A stretch of DNA of 64,000 nucleotides, from the NCBI RefSeq assembly GCF_003350295.1, contig NZ_QLYY01000009.1:35924-99923 (forward strand), written 5' to 3'. Under the pieces are notes generated by a model. The model was not told the DNA's origin and made no database searches. It saw nothing but the letters and a program-made list of their open reading frames with translations. Position numbers and translations under genes: made by a program. Positions 8,623 through 16,264 of the stretch are shown piece after piece. The stretch's first letter is position 1, and every line of letters begins with the position of its first letter. The DNA comes from Vibrio tetraodonis. GTDB lineage: Bacteria; Pseudomonadota; Gammaproteobacteria; Enterobacterales; Vibrionaceae.

Positions 8623-8650
8623 AAAAAAACCTCCTTATTAGGAGGCTTTT
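8623..8650 (-). terminator. Rho-independent terminator of the coiled-coil membrane operon
   Basis: CCTCCT (8630-8635) and AGGAGG (8640-8645) with a TATT loop. On the minus strand the stem is followed by TTTTTTTAT, a canonical intrinsic terminator for the genes ending at 8673. Confidence 0.8.
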
Positions 8651-8672
8651 GTCTCAAACCAAGCGGAATGAT

Positions 8673-9404
8673 TTACAAACCTAACTCACTTGCTAGTGCC
8701 TTAATTTGCTTTAGATCCATTTGATGCACACGAATCATTTGATTAACATGACTTAAACGAGAATTAGCTTCGTCTTGTTTATCACAGGCATCCGACTTAG
8801 CTTCCCATGAGGTTCCCGCTAAATACAAATCACAATCAGCTTTTAATTGCTTCAACTTTGGTTGAAGATCATCACGTTCTTTTTCCAATGCTTCCAGCTC
8901 TTGCTTGACTTTCAGCTCTTGCTGAAATAACTCTCGTGAACGCTCAAACATGGTCGCTTGCATATCCGCTTGTCTATTCAACTTGCGATTTTCTTGTGTC
9001 GCTTGGGCAATATTTTGTTTTTCCTCGTTGAGTTGCTCTTCTAGAGAAAGGTTCACTTTTTCCAATTCAGCAACCTGATCATTTAAGCTTTTTATAGTTT
9101 CATCAAAAGTGTGTTTCTTTTCATCTATCGCCTTAGTTAACTTAGCTTGGATCTCAGCATCGACCTGAGTCAACTTGTCTTCGACTTCGTCAGTTAACTG
9201 CTTTTTCTCTTCCACAAGTTCCTGATATTTGGTTTCTAACCCGTGGTATGCCTCTTGCCATTTGGAAGAAGTCAAAGATGAGCCTATCAGTCCACCTAGA
9301 GCAGCTCCTAGTAAACCAGCAATGATTATGTACAGGTAGCTCCGTTTATCTCTTTCTTCGATAACTACGACATCATCATTTTCAACATCAGACTCGTTAT
9401 TCAC
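8673..9404 (-). CDS. Coiled-coil protein with glycine-zipper membrane segment
   Basis: 243 residues. An acidic N-terminus (ESDVENDD) and basic RDKR precede one membrane helix with a glycine zipper (IIAGLLGAALGGLIGSSL, about 26-44). A long heptad-rich coiled coil of Lys, Glu and Gln follows to about 190, and two Cys (CDLY, DACDKQ) lie near the C-terminal end. By topology this is an inner-membrane protein with a rod in the periplasm. No family is recognised. Start is GTG at 9404 with TAGGAG eight bases upstream. It follows the 52-residue membrane protein by 19 bases and is closed by a terminator, so the two are an operon. Confidence 0.85.
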   Translation of the reverse strand: MNNESDVENDDVVVIEERDKRSYLYIIIAGLLGAALGGLIGSSLTSSKWQEAYHGLETKYQELVEEKKQLTDEVEDKLTQVDAEIQAKLTKAIDEKKHTFDETIKSLNDQVAELEKVNLSLEEQLNEEKQNIAQATQENRKLNRQADMQATMFERSRELFQQELKVKQELEALEKERDDLQPKLKQLKADCDLYLAGTSWEAKSDACDKQDEANSRLSHVNQMIRVHQMDLKQIKALASELGL

Positions 9405-9423
9405 TGTTTTTGCTCCTACTGAA

Positions 9424-9582
9424 TTAACGCATTAGTTCGGTCACGACTAAAGCCGAGGTGTAGATTAAAAAGCCTGAAATCATGGTAATAACGACATATC
9501 TTTGCAGTTTTTCATTGGTCCGATATCGAATCAATACAAAGGCCAATGCAGCCAAAAATACGATAGCGATCAATCTCGTCAT
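9424..9582 (-). CDS. 52-residue membrane protein
   Basis: A short gene with strong support: TAAGGAGAG sits close ahead of the ATG at 9582, the frame closes with TAA at 9424, and the product is two hydrophobic helices (LIAIVFLAALAFVLI and VVITMISGFLIYTSALVV) around a basic polar loop (RYRTNEKLQR). It is the first gene of an operon with the coiled-coil glycine-zipper protein. I do not recognise a family; a membrane accessory role is only inferred from size and position. Confidence 0.8.
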   Translation of the reverse strand: MTRLIAIVFLAALAFVLIRYRTNEKLQRYVVITMISGFLIYTSALVVTELMR

Positions 9583-9826
9583 ACACTCTCCTTAGCCAAC
9601 CAAACAAATTTTCCTCTTTCTTGCTTTAAGTTATACCATTTTTTGAGGTTCTAAGGTCAGTGCTAAGTCTGTTTTACGCGCTTTTGACCTAAATAATCAT
9701 TTAAAGATATCAACTTTGTCTCAAACTACTGTGCATCAATCAGTTATTTCACATAACACAGCTCACAAATTTGGGTGGACAGTAAAAATGAGGTATAAAT
9801 AGTGATCTTATGTCCAAGGTGAAATG

Positions 9827-10168
9827 ATGATGAAACCATTCAAGTTAGATAGCAAAAAGCGTCGCATTCAAAAGAAACTATTTCTTGGCGAGTTTGCGAT
9901 GCTCGGATTTGAAGTAAGCTGTGATACAAAGATACAAGACTTTGATAACTACGATACCTTTGTTGATGAGTTTATTGACTATATTGACGCTTTAGACTTA
10001 AGTTTTGGCGGAGGTGGCTTAGAGCTTTTTGAAGGCTTTATCTGCCATGCAGAGAGATATAAAAGTGTTAGCAGTGAGCAACAAGCAAAAGTAATATCTT
10101 GGCTTGAAGCTCGACAGGATGTGAAAGCGGTTCGTGTTGGGGAATTAGTAGACGCAAACTACTTTTAG
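9827..10168 (+). CDS. yggL: YggL-family 50S-associated protein (DUF469)
   Basis: 113 residues. It matches the YggL/DUF469 pattern: basic N-terminus (KKRRIQKKLFLGEF), LGFEVS, the TFVDEFIDYID helix, a glycine patch (FGGGGLELFEGFI) and the closing segment LEARQDVKAVRVGELVDANYF. E. coli YggL binds the large ribosomal subunit; its role is minor and poorly defined. Three consecutive ATGs (9824, 9827, 9830) follow AAGGTG at 9816-9821, so the start may be any of these. It is monocistronic, with a 9-bp hairpin immediately downstream. Confidence 0.9.
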   Translation: MMKPFKLDSKKRRIQKKLFLGEFAMLGFEVSCDTKIQDFDNYDTFVDEFIDYIDALDLSFGGGGLELFEGFICHAERYKSVSSEQQAKVISWLEARQDVKAVRVGELVDANYF

Positions 10169-10179
10169 CACCAAGCGCT

Positions 10180-10202
10180 GGTAACGCCACACAGGCGTTA
10201 CC
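10180..10202. terminator. Terminator hairpin after yggL
   Basis: GGTAACGCC (10180-10188) pairs perfectly with GGCGTTACC (10194-10202) around a 5-base loop, followed on the plus strand by a pyrimidine stretch (TATCTTCTT). It lies between convergent genes and may serve both. Confidence 0.6.
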
Positions 10203-10210
10203 TATCTTCT

Positions 10211-10453
10211 TCACCTTACTTCAAGGCCTAAGTTGTATTGCGCTAGACATCGAGTGACATAACTCACCTTCAAAAATGCCGCAATGATAATAGTACTGAT
10301 ATGCGCGGCTACCTGCGCCTCTAAACTGAAGGCATCAGCATATGGATACGCAATGATCACACTCACAACCAGTGCTAAAAAAGTGATGGTTAAACCGATA
10401 TTTGAAACAGCCAATAGTGTTTTAAATGTATCGCGAGTTGGTTGATTAAACAT
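10211..10453 (-). CDS. Small two-helix membrane protein
   Basis: 80 residues from the ATG at 10453, which has GGAG eight bases upstream; a longer frame to 10507 lacks such support. Two membrane helices (about residues 14-36 and 45-65) carry LAVSNIGLTITFLALVVSVIIAY and AHISTIIIAAFLKVSYV. The layout matches small conserved hypothetical proteins I associate with Vibrio; no function is known to me. It is convergent with yggL and divergent from the glycine riboswitch-symporter unit. Confidence 0.75.
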   Translation of the reverse strand: MFNQPTRDTFKTLLAVSNIGLTITFLALVVSVIIAYPYADAFSLEAQVAAHISTIIIAAFLKVSYVTRCLAQYNLGLEVR

Positions 10454-10554
10454 AATGACTCCAGTGCTTACGTTCATTTCCTTTATACATAGCATTTCTC
10501 TTGCCAACTTTAAGAGTGAATAACTATCAACAGCTTAGATTAAATCACCCCCAA

Positions 10555-10620
10555 AAAGAGTCATATTGACACATAGGATTTATGCGTCAAAATAACACAG
10601 GAAAATTCAAAAGACTCTTT
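10555..10620. other. Nested inverted repeats upstream of glycine riboswitch
   Basis: AAAGAGTC (10555-10562) and GACTCTTT (10613-10620) enclose a second pair, TTGAC (10566-10570) and GTCAA (10586-10590), itself flanking CATA/TATG. It could be an operator or fold as an RNA. It lies upstream of the riboswitch in a gene-free stretch. Confidence 0.3.
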
Positions 10621-10739
10621 CAGACAATATCTTTAATCAAAAAATACATTGAATTGCACAATAAACATGATAAATTTCACACTTCGATTGTGACCACACT
10701 TTCGACTTACTTTTGTTTAGTAATTAAACAATCGTTCCA

Positions 10740-10945
10740 ATGAAGATGGCAGGAGAGTGGTTTTTCGCCAATTTGCATACAAATGGCCGAATAACCTACC
10801 GAAGAAGTAAATCTTTCAGGTGCTGTGCATGCAGCGTGGACTGTCATTGGAGGAACCTCTGGAGAGAACCGTTTAATCGGTCGCCGAAGGAGCAAGCTCA
10901 CGACAAATTAGTGAGTGAAACTTTCAGGCAAAAGGACAGAGGAGT
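10740..10945 (+). ncRNA. Tandem glycine riboswitch
   Basis: Two consecutive glycine aptamers. The first has GGCAGGAGAG near 10748, CCGAAGAAG at 10798 and CTTTCAGGTGC near 10813, closed by GGACTGTC. The second has CTGGAGAGAACC near 10859, CGCCGAAGGAGCAAGCTC near 10882, CTTTCAGGCAAAAGGACAGAGG near 10921. These are the conserved cores of the class, in the paired arrangement first described at VC1422 of Vibrio cholerae. It lies in the 5' leader of the sodium/amino-acid symporter gene. Whether glycine turns expression off or on here depends on the downstream expression platform, which I could not resolve. Confidence 0.93.
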
Positions 10946-11055
10946 GCAAAGAATAACGCAGATAAATTAAACCTTTTGTCCAAAATCTTGGCTTGAGCCA
11001 TTGTCTGTGCGCTTTCACTCTTCTCCTTAGTAACATTTATCACTACGGGGAATTC

Positions 11056-12426
11056 ATGAACAATCTTCAATCTTTACTTACCACAATAGACAACTTTGTC
11101 TGGGGCCCTCCACTATTGATACTGCTTGTCGGTACTGGTGTCTATTTCACGTTTCGTTTAGGACTGCTTCAGTTTAGATACCTGCCAAAAGCACTAACCA
11201 TGCTGTTTAGTAAGCACGACTCAGACAAACAAGGAGATGTATCTAGTTTCGCCGCTTTATGTACCGCTCTTTCTGCCACTATAGGTACAGGTAATATCGT
11301 TGGCGTTGCTACCGCCATTAAATTAGGTGGTCCAGGTGCTTTATTTTGGATGTGGCTAGCGGCTCTTTTTGGTATGGCCACCAAATATGCAGAGTGTCTA
11401 CTTGCGGTTAAATACAGAAAAGTGGATGCTAATGGCCAAATGATCGGCGGGCCTATGTATTACCTTCAAGATGGCGTTGGCTCTAAACTTCTTGCAACCT
11501 TATTTGCTATTTTTGCCTTACTCGTTGCCTGCTTTGGTATCGGAACGTTTCCTCAGGTCAACGCGATTCTCGATGCAAGCGAAATATCTTTCGGTGTGCC
11601 ACGTTCATTCGCGGCGATTACGCTGACACTTTTAGTCGCTTTCGTCACCTTAGGTGGCATTAAATCAATCGCTAAAGTGGCAGGTAAAGTTGTCCCTGCA
11701 ATGGCAGTATTTTACGTATTAGCATGTGTTGGCGTCATCATAGTAAATGCCGATCAGTTGATCCCTGCCATCCAACTTGTGCTTGTTTCCGCCTTTAGCT
11801 CTAGTGCGGCAACAGGTGGTTTTTTAGGAGCTAGTATCATGCTTGCGATTCAATCAGGCATTGCAAGAGGTGTTTTCTCCAATGAATCCGGCCTTGGTAG
11901 CGCTCCTATGGCAGCCGCTGCAGCTAAAACTGATTCTTGCGTGAAGCAAGGTCTAATCTCAATGACAGGAACCTTCTTTGACACCATCATAATATGCACC
12001 ATGACTGGGCTGGCTCTAATTCTGACTGGAGCATGGCAAAGTGATTTCTCAGGCGCAGCAATGACGACTCATGCGTTTGCTGTCGGACTAGATTCAGCAA
12101 CACTCGGTCCTATGATTGTTTCCACTGGCCTTATATTTTTTGCCTTCACGACGATTCTAGGTTGGAACTATTATGGTGAGCGCTGCGTGGTATTTCTGTT
12201 AGGAACTAACGCTGTTTTACCTTACAAAATAGTGTTTGTTGCTCTGGTTGCATCAGGAGCCTTTTTGCACCTCGACATGATTTGGATACTTGCCGACATT
12301 GTTAACGGACTGATGGCAATCCCCAACCTGATTGGCTTACTTGCCCTGCGCAATGTAGTTATCGAAGAGACCAAAATTTACTTTAGCCAGTTCAACCGGG
12401 CCACAACAAACAAAGCAATCGCTTAA
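11056..12426 (+). CDS. Alanine/glycine:sodium symporter (AgcS family)
   Basis: 456 residues with about 10-11 membrane segments in the inner membrane. The family signature is present as GIARGVFSNESGLGSAPMAAAAAKT-type residues (about 290-313), together with ATIGTGNIVGVATAI near 80 and GGPMYYL near 135. AgcS proteins import Ala or Gly with sodium. The glycine riboswitch in its leader points to glycine as the physiological substrate or signal. The ATG at 11056 follows ACGGGGAATTC; a longer frame from 10993 has no ribosome site. A strong hairpin ends the unit. Confidence 0.93.
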   Translation: MNNLQSLLTTIDNFVWGPPLLILLVGTGVYFTFRLGLLQFRYLPKALTMLFSKHDSDKQGDVSSFAALCTALSATIGTGNIVGVATAIKLGGPGALFWMWLAALFGMATKYAECLLAVKYRKVDANGQMIGGPMYYLQDGVGSKLLATLFAIFALLVACFGIGTFPQVNAILDASEISFGVPRSFAAITLTLLVAFVTLGGIKSIAKVAGKVVPAMAVFYVLACVGVIIVNADQLIPAIQLVLVSAFSSSAATGGFLGASIMLAIQSGIARGVFSNESGLGSAPMAAAAAKTDSCVKQGLISMTGTFFDTIIICTMTGLALILTGAWQSDFSGAAMTTHAFAVGLDSATLGPMIVSTGLIFFAFTTILGWNYYGERCVVFLLGTNAVLPYKIVFVALVASGAFLHLDMIWILADIVNGLMAIPNLIGLLALRNVVIEETKIYFSQFNRATTNKAIA

Positions 12427-12440
12427 TTTATAATGTGTAT

Positions 12441-12476
12441 ACAATGCGAAGCCTAATAACTTCGCATTGTTTATTT
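12441..12476 (+). terminator. Rho-independent terminator after symporter
   Basis: ACAATGCGAAG (12441-12451) and CTTCGCATTGT (12460-12470) form a perfect 11-bp stem with an 8-base loop followed by TTATTT. Confidence 0.8.
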
Positions 12477-12482
12477 CGCTCT

Positions 12483-13136
12483 TTATTCGCTGACTATGCC
12501 AGCCGCTCCTTCCACCAAACATACTCCCTTCTCAAAAAATTCTTGAGTCAATTGGTCTACATTTTCAGGGAATACTGCCCGTGTCGAGGCTAAGTTTAAA
12601 ATCACCCTAAAGCCCGCGTCTAACAATTGTTCTATCGATTTTTTTACACAAAAGTCTAACGCTAAACCGCCCACGATAACTGTTTCAACTTTGTTAGCTC
12701 GCAAATACTCAATTCCACCAGTCGACAAAACATCCGCTTGATCATGATAAAAAGCCCCATAGGGATGGGCGTCAGGGTCCATCCCCTTATTTATCTGGAA
12801 ATCATAATCTCGAATCTGTGGCAAACCGGGAAGTAGTTCTGCTCCTAACGTCCCTACGATACAATGCGGATTCCATTTAATATCAACCTCCGAAAGGCCG
12901 ACTGGCTCAAGCATATTTTCCGGTTTTTCCGCTTCCCAAGCAGCACCTGATGGGTGCATATCTCTCGACACTAAACAAAAATCAGCCTTGCTGTGGTTTT
13001 CAATTAACTCGCTCACTATCTCAAGAGCACCAGCAACAGGAAGCTCGTTTGGACAAAGCTCACTGAAGCCTTTTTGAGGATCAACATCAATTGACGCGGT
13101 TTTATTTTTTTCTACTTTCACCGTTTGTAAAAACAT
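12483..13136 (-). CDS. pncA: Nicotinamidase (isochorismatase fold)
   Basis: Hydrolyses nicotinamide to nicotinate and ammonia in NAD salvage. 217 residues with the PncA layout: catalytic Asp19 (DVDPQKGF), metal ligands Asp59 and His61 (SRDMHP), the HCIVGTLGAEL segment, catalytic Lys117 (NKGMDP) and the nucleophile Cys163 (ALDFCVKKS). The ATG at 13136 has AGGAG six bases upstream. It follows the NrtR-type gene by 18 bases, forming a two-gene operon divergent from pncB, so two consecutive steps of nicotinamide salvage sit around their likely repressor. Confidence 0.93.
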   Translation of the reverse strand: MFLQTVKVEKNKTASIDVDPQKGFSELCPNELPVAGALEIVSELIENHSKADFCLVSRDMHPSGAAWEAEKPENMLEPVGLSEVDIKWNPHCIVGTLGAELLPGLPQIRDYDFQINKGMDPDAHPYGAFYHDQADVLSTGGIEYLRANKVETVIVGGLALDFCVKKSIEQLLDAGFRVILNLASTRAVFPENVDQLTQEFFEKGVCLVEGAAGIVSE

Positions 13137-13154
13137 TACTTACTCCTAGCACCT

Positions 13155-13868
13155 CTAACGCAGGCAAGTTTGAAAATACGTCACCGTATTTTCAGCCAAA
13201 CTATATACCTGAGCGGGTTTTCCACCTTTTCCTCGATTGGTCGAGGCCATTTTATTTGCACTGACAATAACACCGGTATCGATAAGGCGTCGTTTGACTG
13301 TCATTCTGTTTACTTCAACACCAAACTTTGCGTAAGCCGCTATGATGTCTGAGACTAAGAATTCTTTATCCAAAGTAAACAAAGCAACCGAGGTATACTC
13401 CACTGCTGCTCTAAGCTTTTTCCAAGCTAATTGAATTAACTCTGCGTGATCAAAAGCCAGTTCCATTTGATTATCTAAGATGGTATTCAACGGTAACCAC
13501 TTGAGATGTTCTTGCCCCAAGCCACAATTATCTATTTGTTCAATATTGGCCCTATTAACGAGTGCGTAATGGGCAATGGTGACACTCCAACCTTCTGGAT
13601 CGCGCTTAGGGTTACCGTCAACCATAGGTTCGCTAATGTAATTTGGATATGTGTGAATCTTTTGGCGGCAAATACGTTTGCGCGCTGCCTCGAAATCTTG
13701 ATCAGCTTTTTGCCCGCCATTTTGAGACATATCTTGCTCAAAAACAAACCCACCGGGAATAGCCCAAAGACCTGGCTGTGGACGCTCTGGATTAGCTCTT
13801 TTAATCAACAAGGTTTCCAGTCCATGCTCACCTAGTCTGAGACATATCATGTCTATTGTGACAATCAT
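13155..13868 (-). CDS. nrtR: NrtR-type Nudix-related NAD regulator
   Basis: 237 residues. An N-terminal Nudix-like domain (about 1-145) begins MIVTIDMICL and has LWAIPGGFV, but the Nudix box after GGF is degenerate (charged Nudix REXXEE residues are absent), so it should bind rather than cleave an ADP-ribose ligand. A C-terminal winged helix (about 150-237) carries YTSVALFTLDKEFLVSDI and NRMTVKRRLIDTG. NrtR proteins repress NAD salvage and release DNA on binding ADP-ribose compounds. Sitting between pncA and the divergent pncB, it is very likely their regulator. Confidence 0.88.
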   Translation of the reverse strand: MIVTIDMICLRLGEHGLETLLIKRANPERPQPGLWAIPGGFVFEQDMSQNGGQKADQDFEAARKRICRQKIHTYPNYISEPMVDGNPKRDPEGWSVTIAHYALVNRANIEQIDNCGLGQEHLKWLPLNTILDNQMELAFDHAELIQLAWKKLRAAVEYTSVALFTLDKEFLVSDIIAAYAKFGVEVNRMTVKRRLIDTGVIVSANKMASTNRGKGGKPAQVYSLAENTVTYFQTCLR

Positions 13869-13967
13869 TATTGATTCCCAAAGTTCTTAAACTGTCACGT
13901 ACCTTACCACTGAAATGTTGTGGGTCAATAAGAAAGTAACAAACAGTGACTAACCTCATTAAATAGC

Positions 13968-14005
13968 ATTACTATATATATGAGTTAAATTAGAATGATT
14001 ACTAT
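13968..14005. promoter_or_regulatory. Candidate NrtR operator repeats
   Basis: The octamer ATTACTAT occurs at 13968-13975 and again at 13998-14005, exactly 30 bp apart, in the intergenic region between nrtR and pncB. Spacing of about three helical turns is suggestive of a bound dimer pair. The NrtR consensus for this group was not verified. Confidence 0.3.
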
Positions 14006-14116
14006 GAATTAGATCAAATCTACACAATATAAGTTAGTAACATAATTTGACAAACCATGTACTCTTTGATTAAAGTCCCCTAAATCAACATAACAGACAC
14101 ATTTAGGATAGGCTTG

Positions 14117-15358
14117 ATGAGCGCTTCACTGTTTAACGATATTATTATCCAAAGTGCATTAGATCTTGACGTATACAAAATCAATATGATGTTTGCGGCT
14201 CGTAAGTACTATCCTAATACTCAAGTTCGTTATGAGCTCATCGTGCGTTCCAAAGAAGATCTGTCTGACCTAAAAACAGAAATAGCTCGAGAAATCAATC
14301 AACTAGCCAACTACCAATTTGGTGGTCAAGAAATTAGTTACCTCAAGAATCAAGCGACCTATCTCGATGAAGACTTTTTTCGCTATCTAGGCGACTTTCG
14401 ATTCAAGCCCATGCAGCAGACGGCAGTAAGCGTCGTTAATGGGCAGCTGCGTGTCTCAATAAGTGGCATTTGGCACGAAACGATTCTCTACGAAACCCTT
14501 GTGATGAGTATTATTTCAGAGGTGCGCAACAAGGCGCGTTGGGGATGTATTCCAGAGCAACAATTTACACTAACTCTAGAAAAGAAAATTGCTTTCCTAA
14601 GAGCTGAATTAGCCAAAAGGCAAATCGCCAATTTTCAGTTTTCCGAGATGGGAAGCCGCCGTCGGTTCAGCTCAAAAGTGCAATATGAGCTTATCCGTTA
14701 CCTAAACCAACAAGCCCCAGACTTGATGTCTGGCACCAGTAATTATCACCTCGCCAAACAGTTTGGCATAAAACCAATAGGGACAGTCGCTCACGAGTGG
14801 TTTATGGCCCATCAACAGTTTGGTAATCCTGAGCTTTCGCAACAAGTTGCTTTAGACACATGGCACCAAGCGTTTAATGGCACTCTTGGAATCGCCTTAA
14901 CCGATACCATAGGCATTGATGCGTTCTTAAAAGACTTCACCTATGAAAGAGCAGCAGCCTATGCGGGAGTTCGCCATGATTCTGGCAGCCCATTTGATTG
15001 GGGCAATAAAATATTAGCTCACTACCAATCGCTCGGTATCGACCCAAAATCCAAGACTCTGATATTTACCGACGGGTTGAACTTCGAAAAAGCGTTGGAA
15101 ATCTGCCAGTACTTTGGTGACAGAGCGAAAATCAGCTTCGGAATTGGTACATTTCTCGCCAATGATATGGGCGATTGGTCGAATGATAGGAATAGCTATC
15201 AACCTCTATCTATGGTGATAAAAATGACAGAGTGCAATGGTTCTTCGGTTGCAAAAATTAGCGATGAGCCAGAAAAAGCCATGTGTGAAGACCCTATTTT
15301 CCTCACTGACTTAAAGCAGCGCTTTGGACTACCACACACACTCGATAAAGCAAGTTAA
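14117..15358 (+). CDS. pncB: Nicotinate phosphoribosyltransferase
   Basis: Converts nicotinate and PRPP to nicotinate mononucleotide, using ATP, in the Preiss-Handler route. 413 residues, close to the enterobacterial enzyme. Visible blocks are QSALDLDVYKINMM near the start, FRFKPMQ, SGIWHETILYETLVMSIISE, FSEMGSRRRFS, the GTVAHEWFMAHQ segment with the regulatory phospho-His, LGIALTDTIG, GVRHDSGSPFDWG, IFTDGLN and SFGIGT. I use the ATG at 14117 with GGATAGG just upstream; a TTG at 14114 is also in frame. Divergent from nrtR-pncA across about 250 bases. Confidence 0.93.
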   Translation: MSASLFNDIIIQSALDLDVYKINMMFAARKYYPNTQVRYELIVRSKEDLSDLKTEIAREINQLANYQFGGQEISYLKNQATYLDEDFFRYLGDFRFKPMQQTAVSVVNGQLRVSISGIWHETILYETLVMSIISEVRNKARWGCIPEQQFTLTLEKKIAFLRAELAKRQIANFQFSEMGSRRRFSSKVQYELIRYLNQQAPDLMSGTSNYHLAKQFGIKPIGTVAHEWFMAHQQFGNPELSQQVALDTWHQAFNGTLGIALTDTIGIDAFLKDFTYERAAAYAGVRHDSGSPFDWGNKILAHYQSLGIDPKSKTLIFTDGLNFEKALEICQYFGDRAKISFGIGTFLANDMGDWSNDRNSYQPLSMVIKMTECNGSSVAKISDEPEKAMCEDPIFLTDLKQRFGLPHTLDKAS

Positions 15359-15374
15359 GTCAACAAAACACCTT

Positions 15375-15400
15375 TTTAGCGCCTTAAGTCAGGCGCTAAA
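15375..15400. terminator. Hairpin between pncB and LysE-type gene
   Basis: TTTAGCGCCT (15375-15384) pairs with AGGCGCTAAA (15391-15400), a perfect 10-bp stem with a 6-base loop between convergent genes. T-rich sequence lies on the 5' side only, so termination efficiency is uncertain. Confidence 0.55.
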
Positions 15401-15411
15401 TCATACTTGGT

Positions 15412-16038
15412 TCAGCCTTCGCTCATCAACTTGATACCTAACCCTACCAAAACAACGCCCGTCGTTGCCTCCATCCTACGCAGGAAGTTCGTGTTACCGA
15501 TGATGTTTTTTGCGCAACTTAGCGACACAGCTAAACTGCTTTGCCAAATCATTGCAATAACAAAGTGAATGCTTGCCATCATGATTGTTTGGGCGATTGC
15601 CGAACCCTCGGGGTTTATGAACTGAGGTAAAAAAGCCAAGTAGAATACAGCTGTTTTGGGGTTAAGCACATTCGATAAAAAGCCTTCTCTAACCGAGCGT
15701 TTTATGTTGCTTTGGTTTTGAGTTCCTGACCAATTGATGGCATCAGATTTTCCGTTGTAGATATTTTTAAGTGTACTTAGCCCTAGCCAAATAAGGTAAA
15801 CAGCGCCTATCATTTTGACCATACTAAACAACTGTGCTGACTGGGCTAAAATTGCCGAGATGCCCACAGCCGATAAGGTCGCATGCACAAACAGACCTAT
15901 ACAGATGCCAAAACTGGCAGCTATCCCATCTTTCGCCCCTCCACGGGAGGCGTTTCGTATCACTATTGCCGTGTCTAGGCCTGGGGTTAAGGTCAAAATA
16001 GTAATGGCAATTAAAAAGGCTTCGATATTAGCGATCAT
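15412..16038 (-). CDS. LysE/RhtB-family amino-acid exporter
   Basis: 208 residues with about six membrane helices. The N-terminal LysE pattern is clear: ITILTLTPGLDTAIVIRNA, followed by GIAASFGICIGLFVHATLSAVG and the later GFLSNVLNPKTAVFYLAFLPQF block. Members export amino acids such as homoserine, threonine or lysine; the substrate is not decidable here. The ATG at 16038 has AGGAG just upstream. Monocistronic, convergent with pncB. Confidence 0.92.
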   Translation of the reverse strand: MIANIEAFLIAITILTLTPGLDTAIVIRNASRGGAKDGIAASFGICIGLFVHATLSAVGISAILAQSAQLFSMVKMIGAVYLIWLGLSTLKNIYNGKSDAINWSGTQNQSNIKRSVREGFLSNVLNPKTAVFYLAFLPQFINPEGSAIAQTIMMASIHFVIAMIWQSSLAVSLSCAKNIIGNTNFLRRMEATTGVVLVGLGIKLMSEG

Positions 16039-16264
16039 CCTGACTCCTAAACAACAATATCTGAAGTACTTTGATATTTAACTGCTATTTTTAACACCAA
16101 ATTGTCTTGTTGGAAAACACTAATAATCATTTGGGGTTAATGAATATGATTCCATAACGTGAGATATAACAGATAATTAATCGCATTATTAACTGGGAAC
16201 ACTTGGTATCAGAGTTTGAGATTGATACACTTTTAGCCTTATTAATAGTCAAGGAAGAACGCTA

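Noticed and set aside
10707..10970. Open frames on both strands over the glycine riboswitch
   Set aside because: The sequence is constrained by RNA structure; frames are incidental.
14117..15358. Initially read as nicotinamide phosphoribosyltransferase (NadV) because it lies beside an NrtR-type gene
   Set aside because: Length of about 413 residues and the GTVAHEW, LGIALTD and SFGIGT blocks fit PncB, and the neighbouring nicotinamidase makes nicotinate, its substrate.
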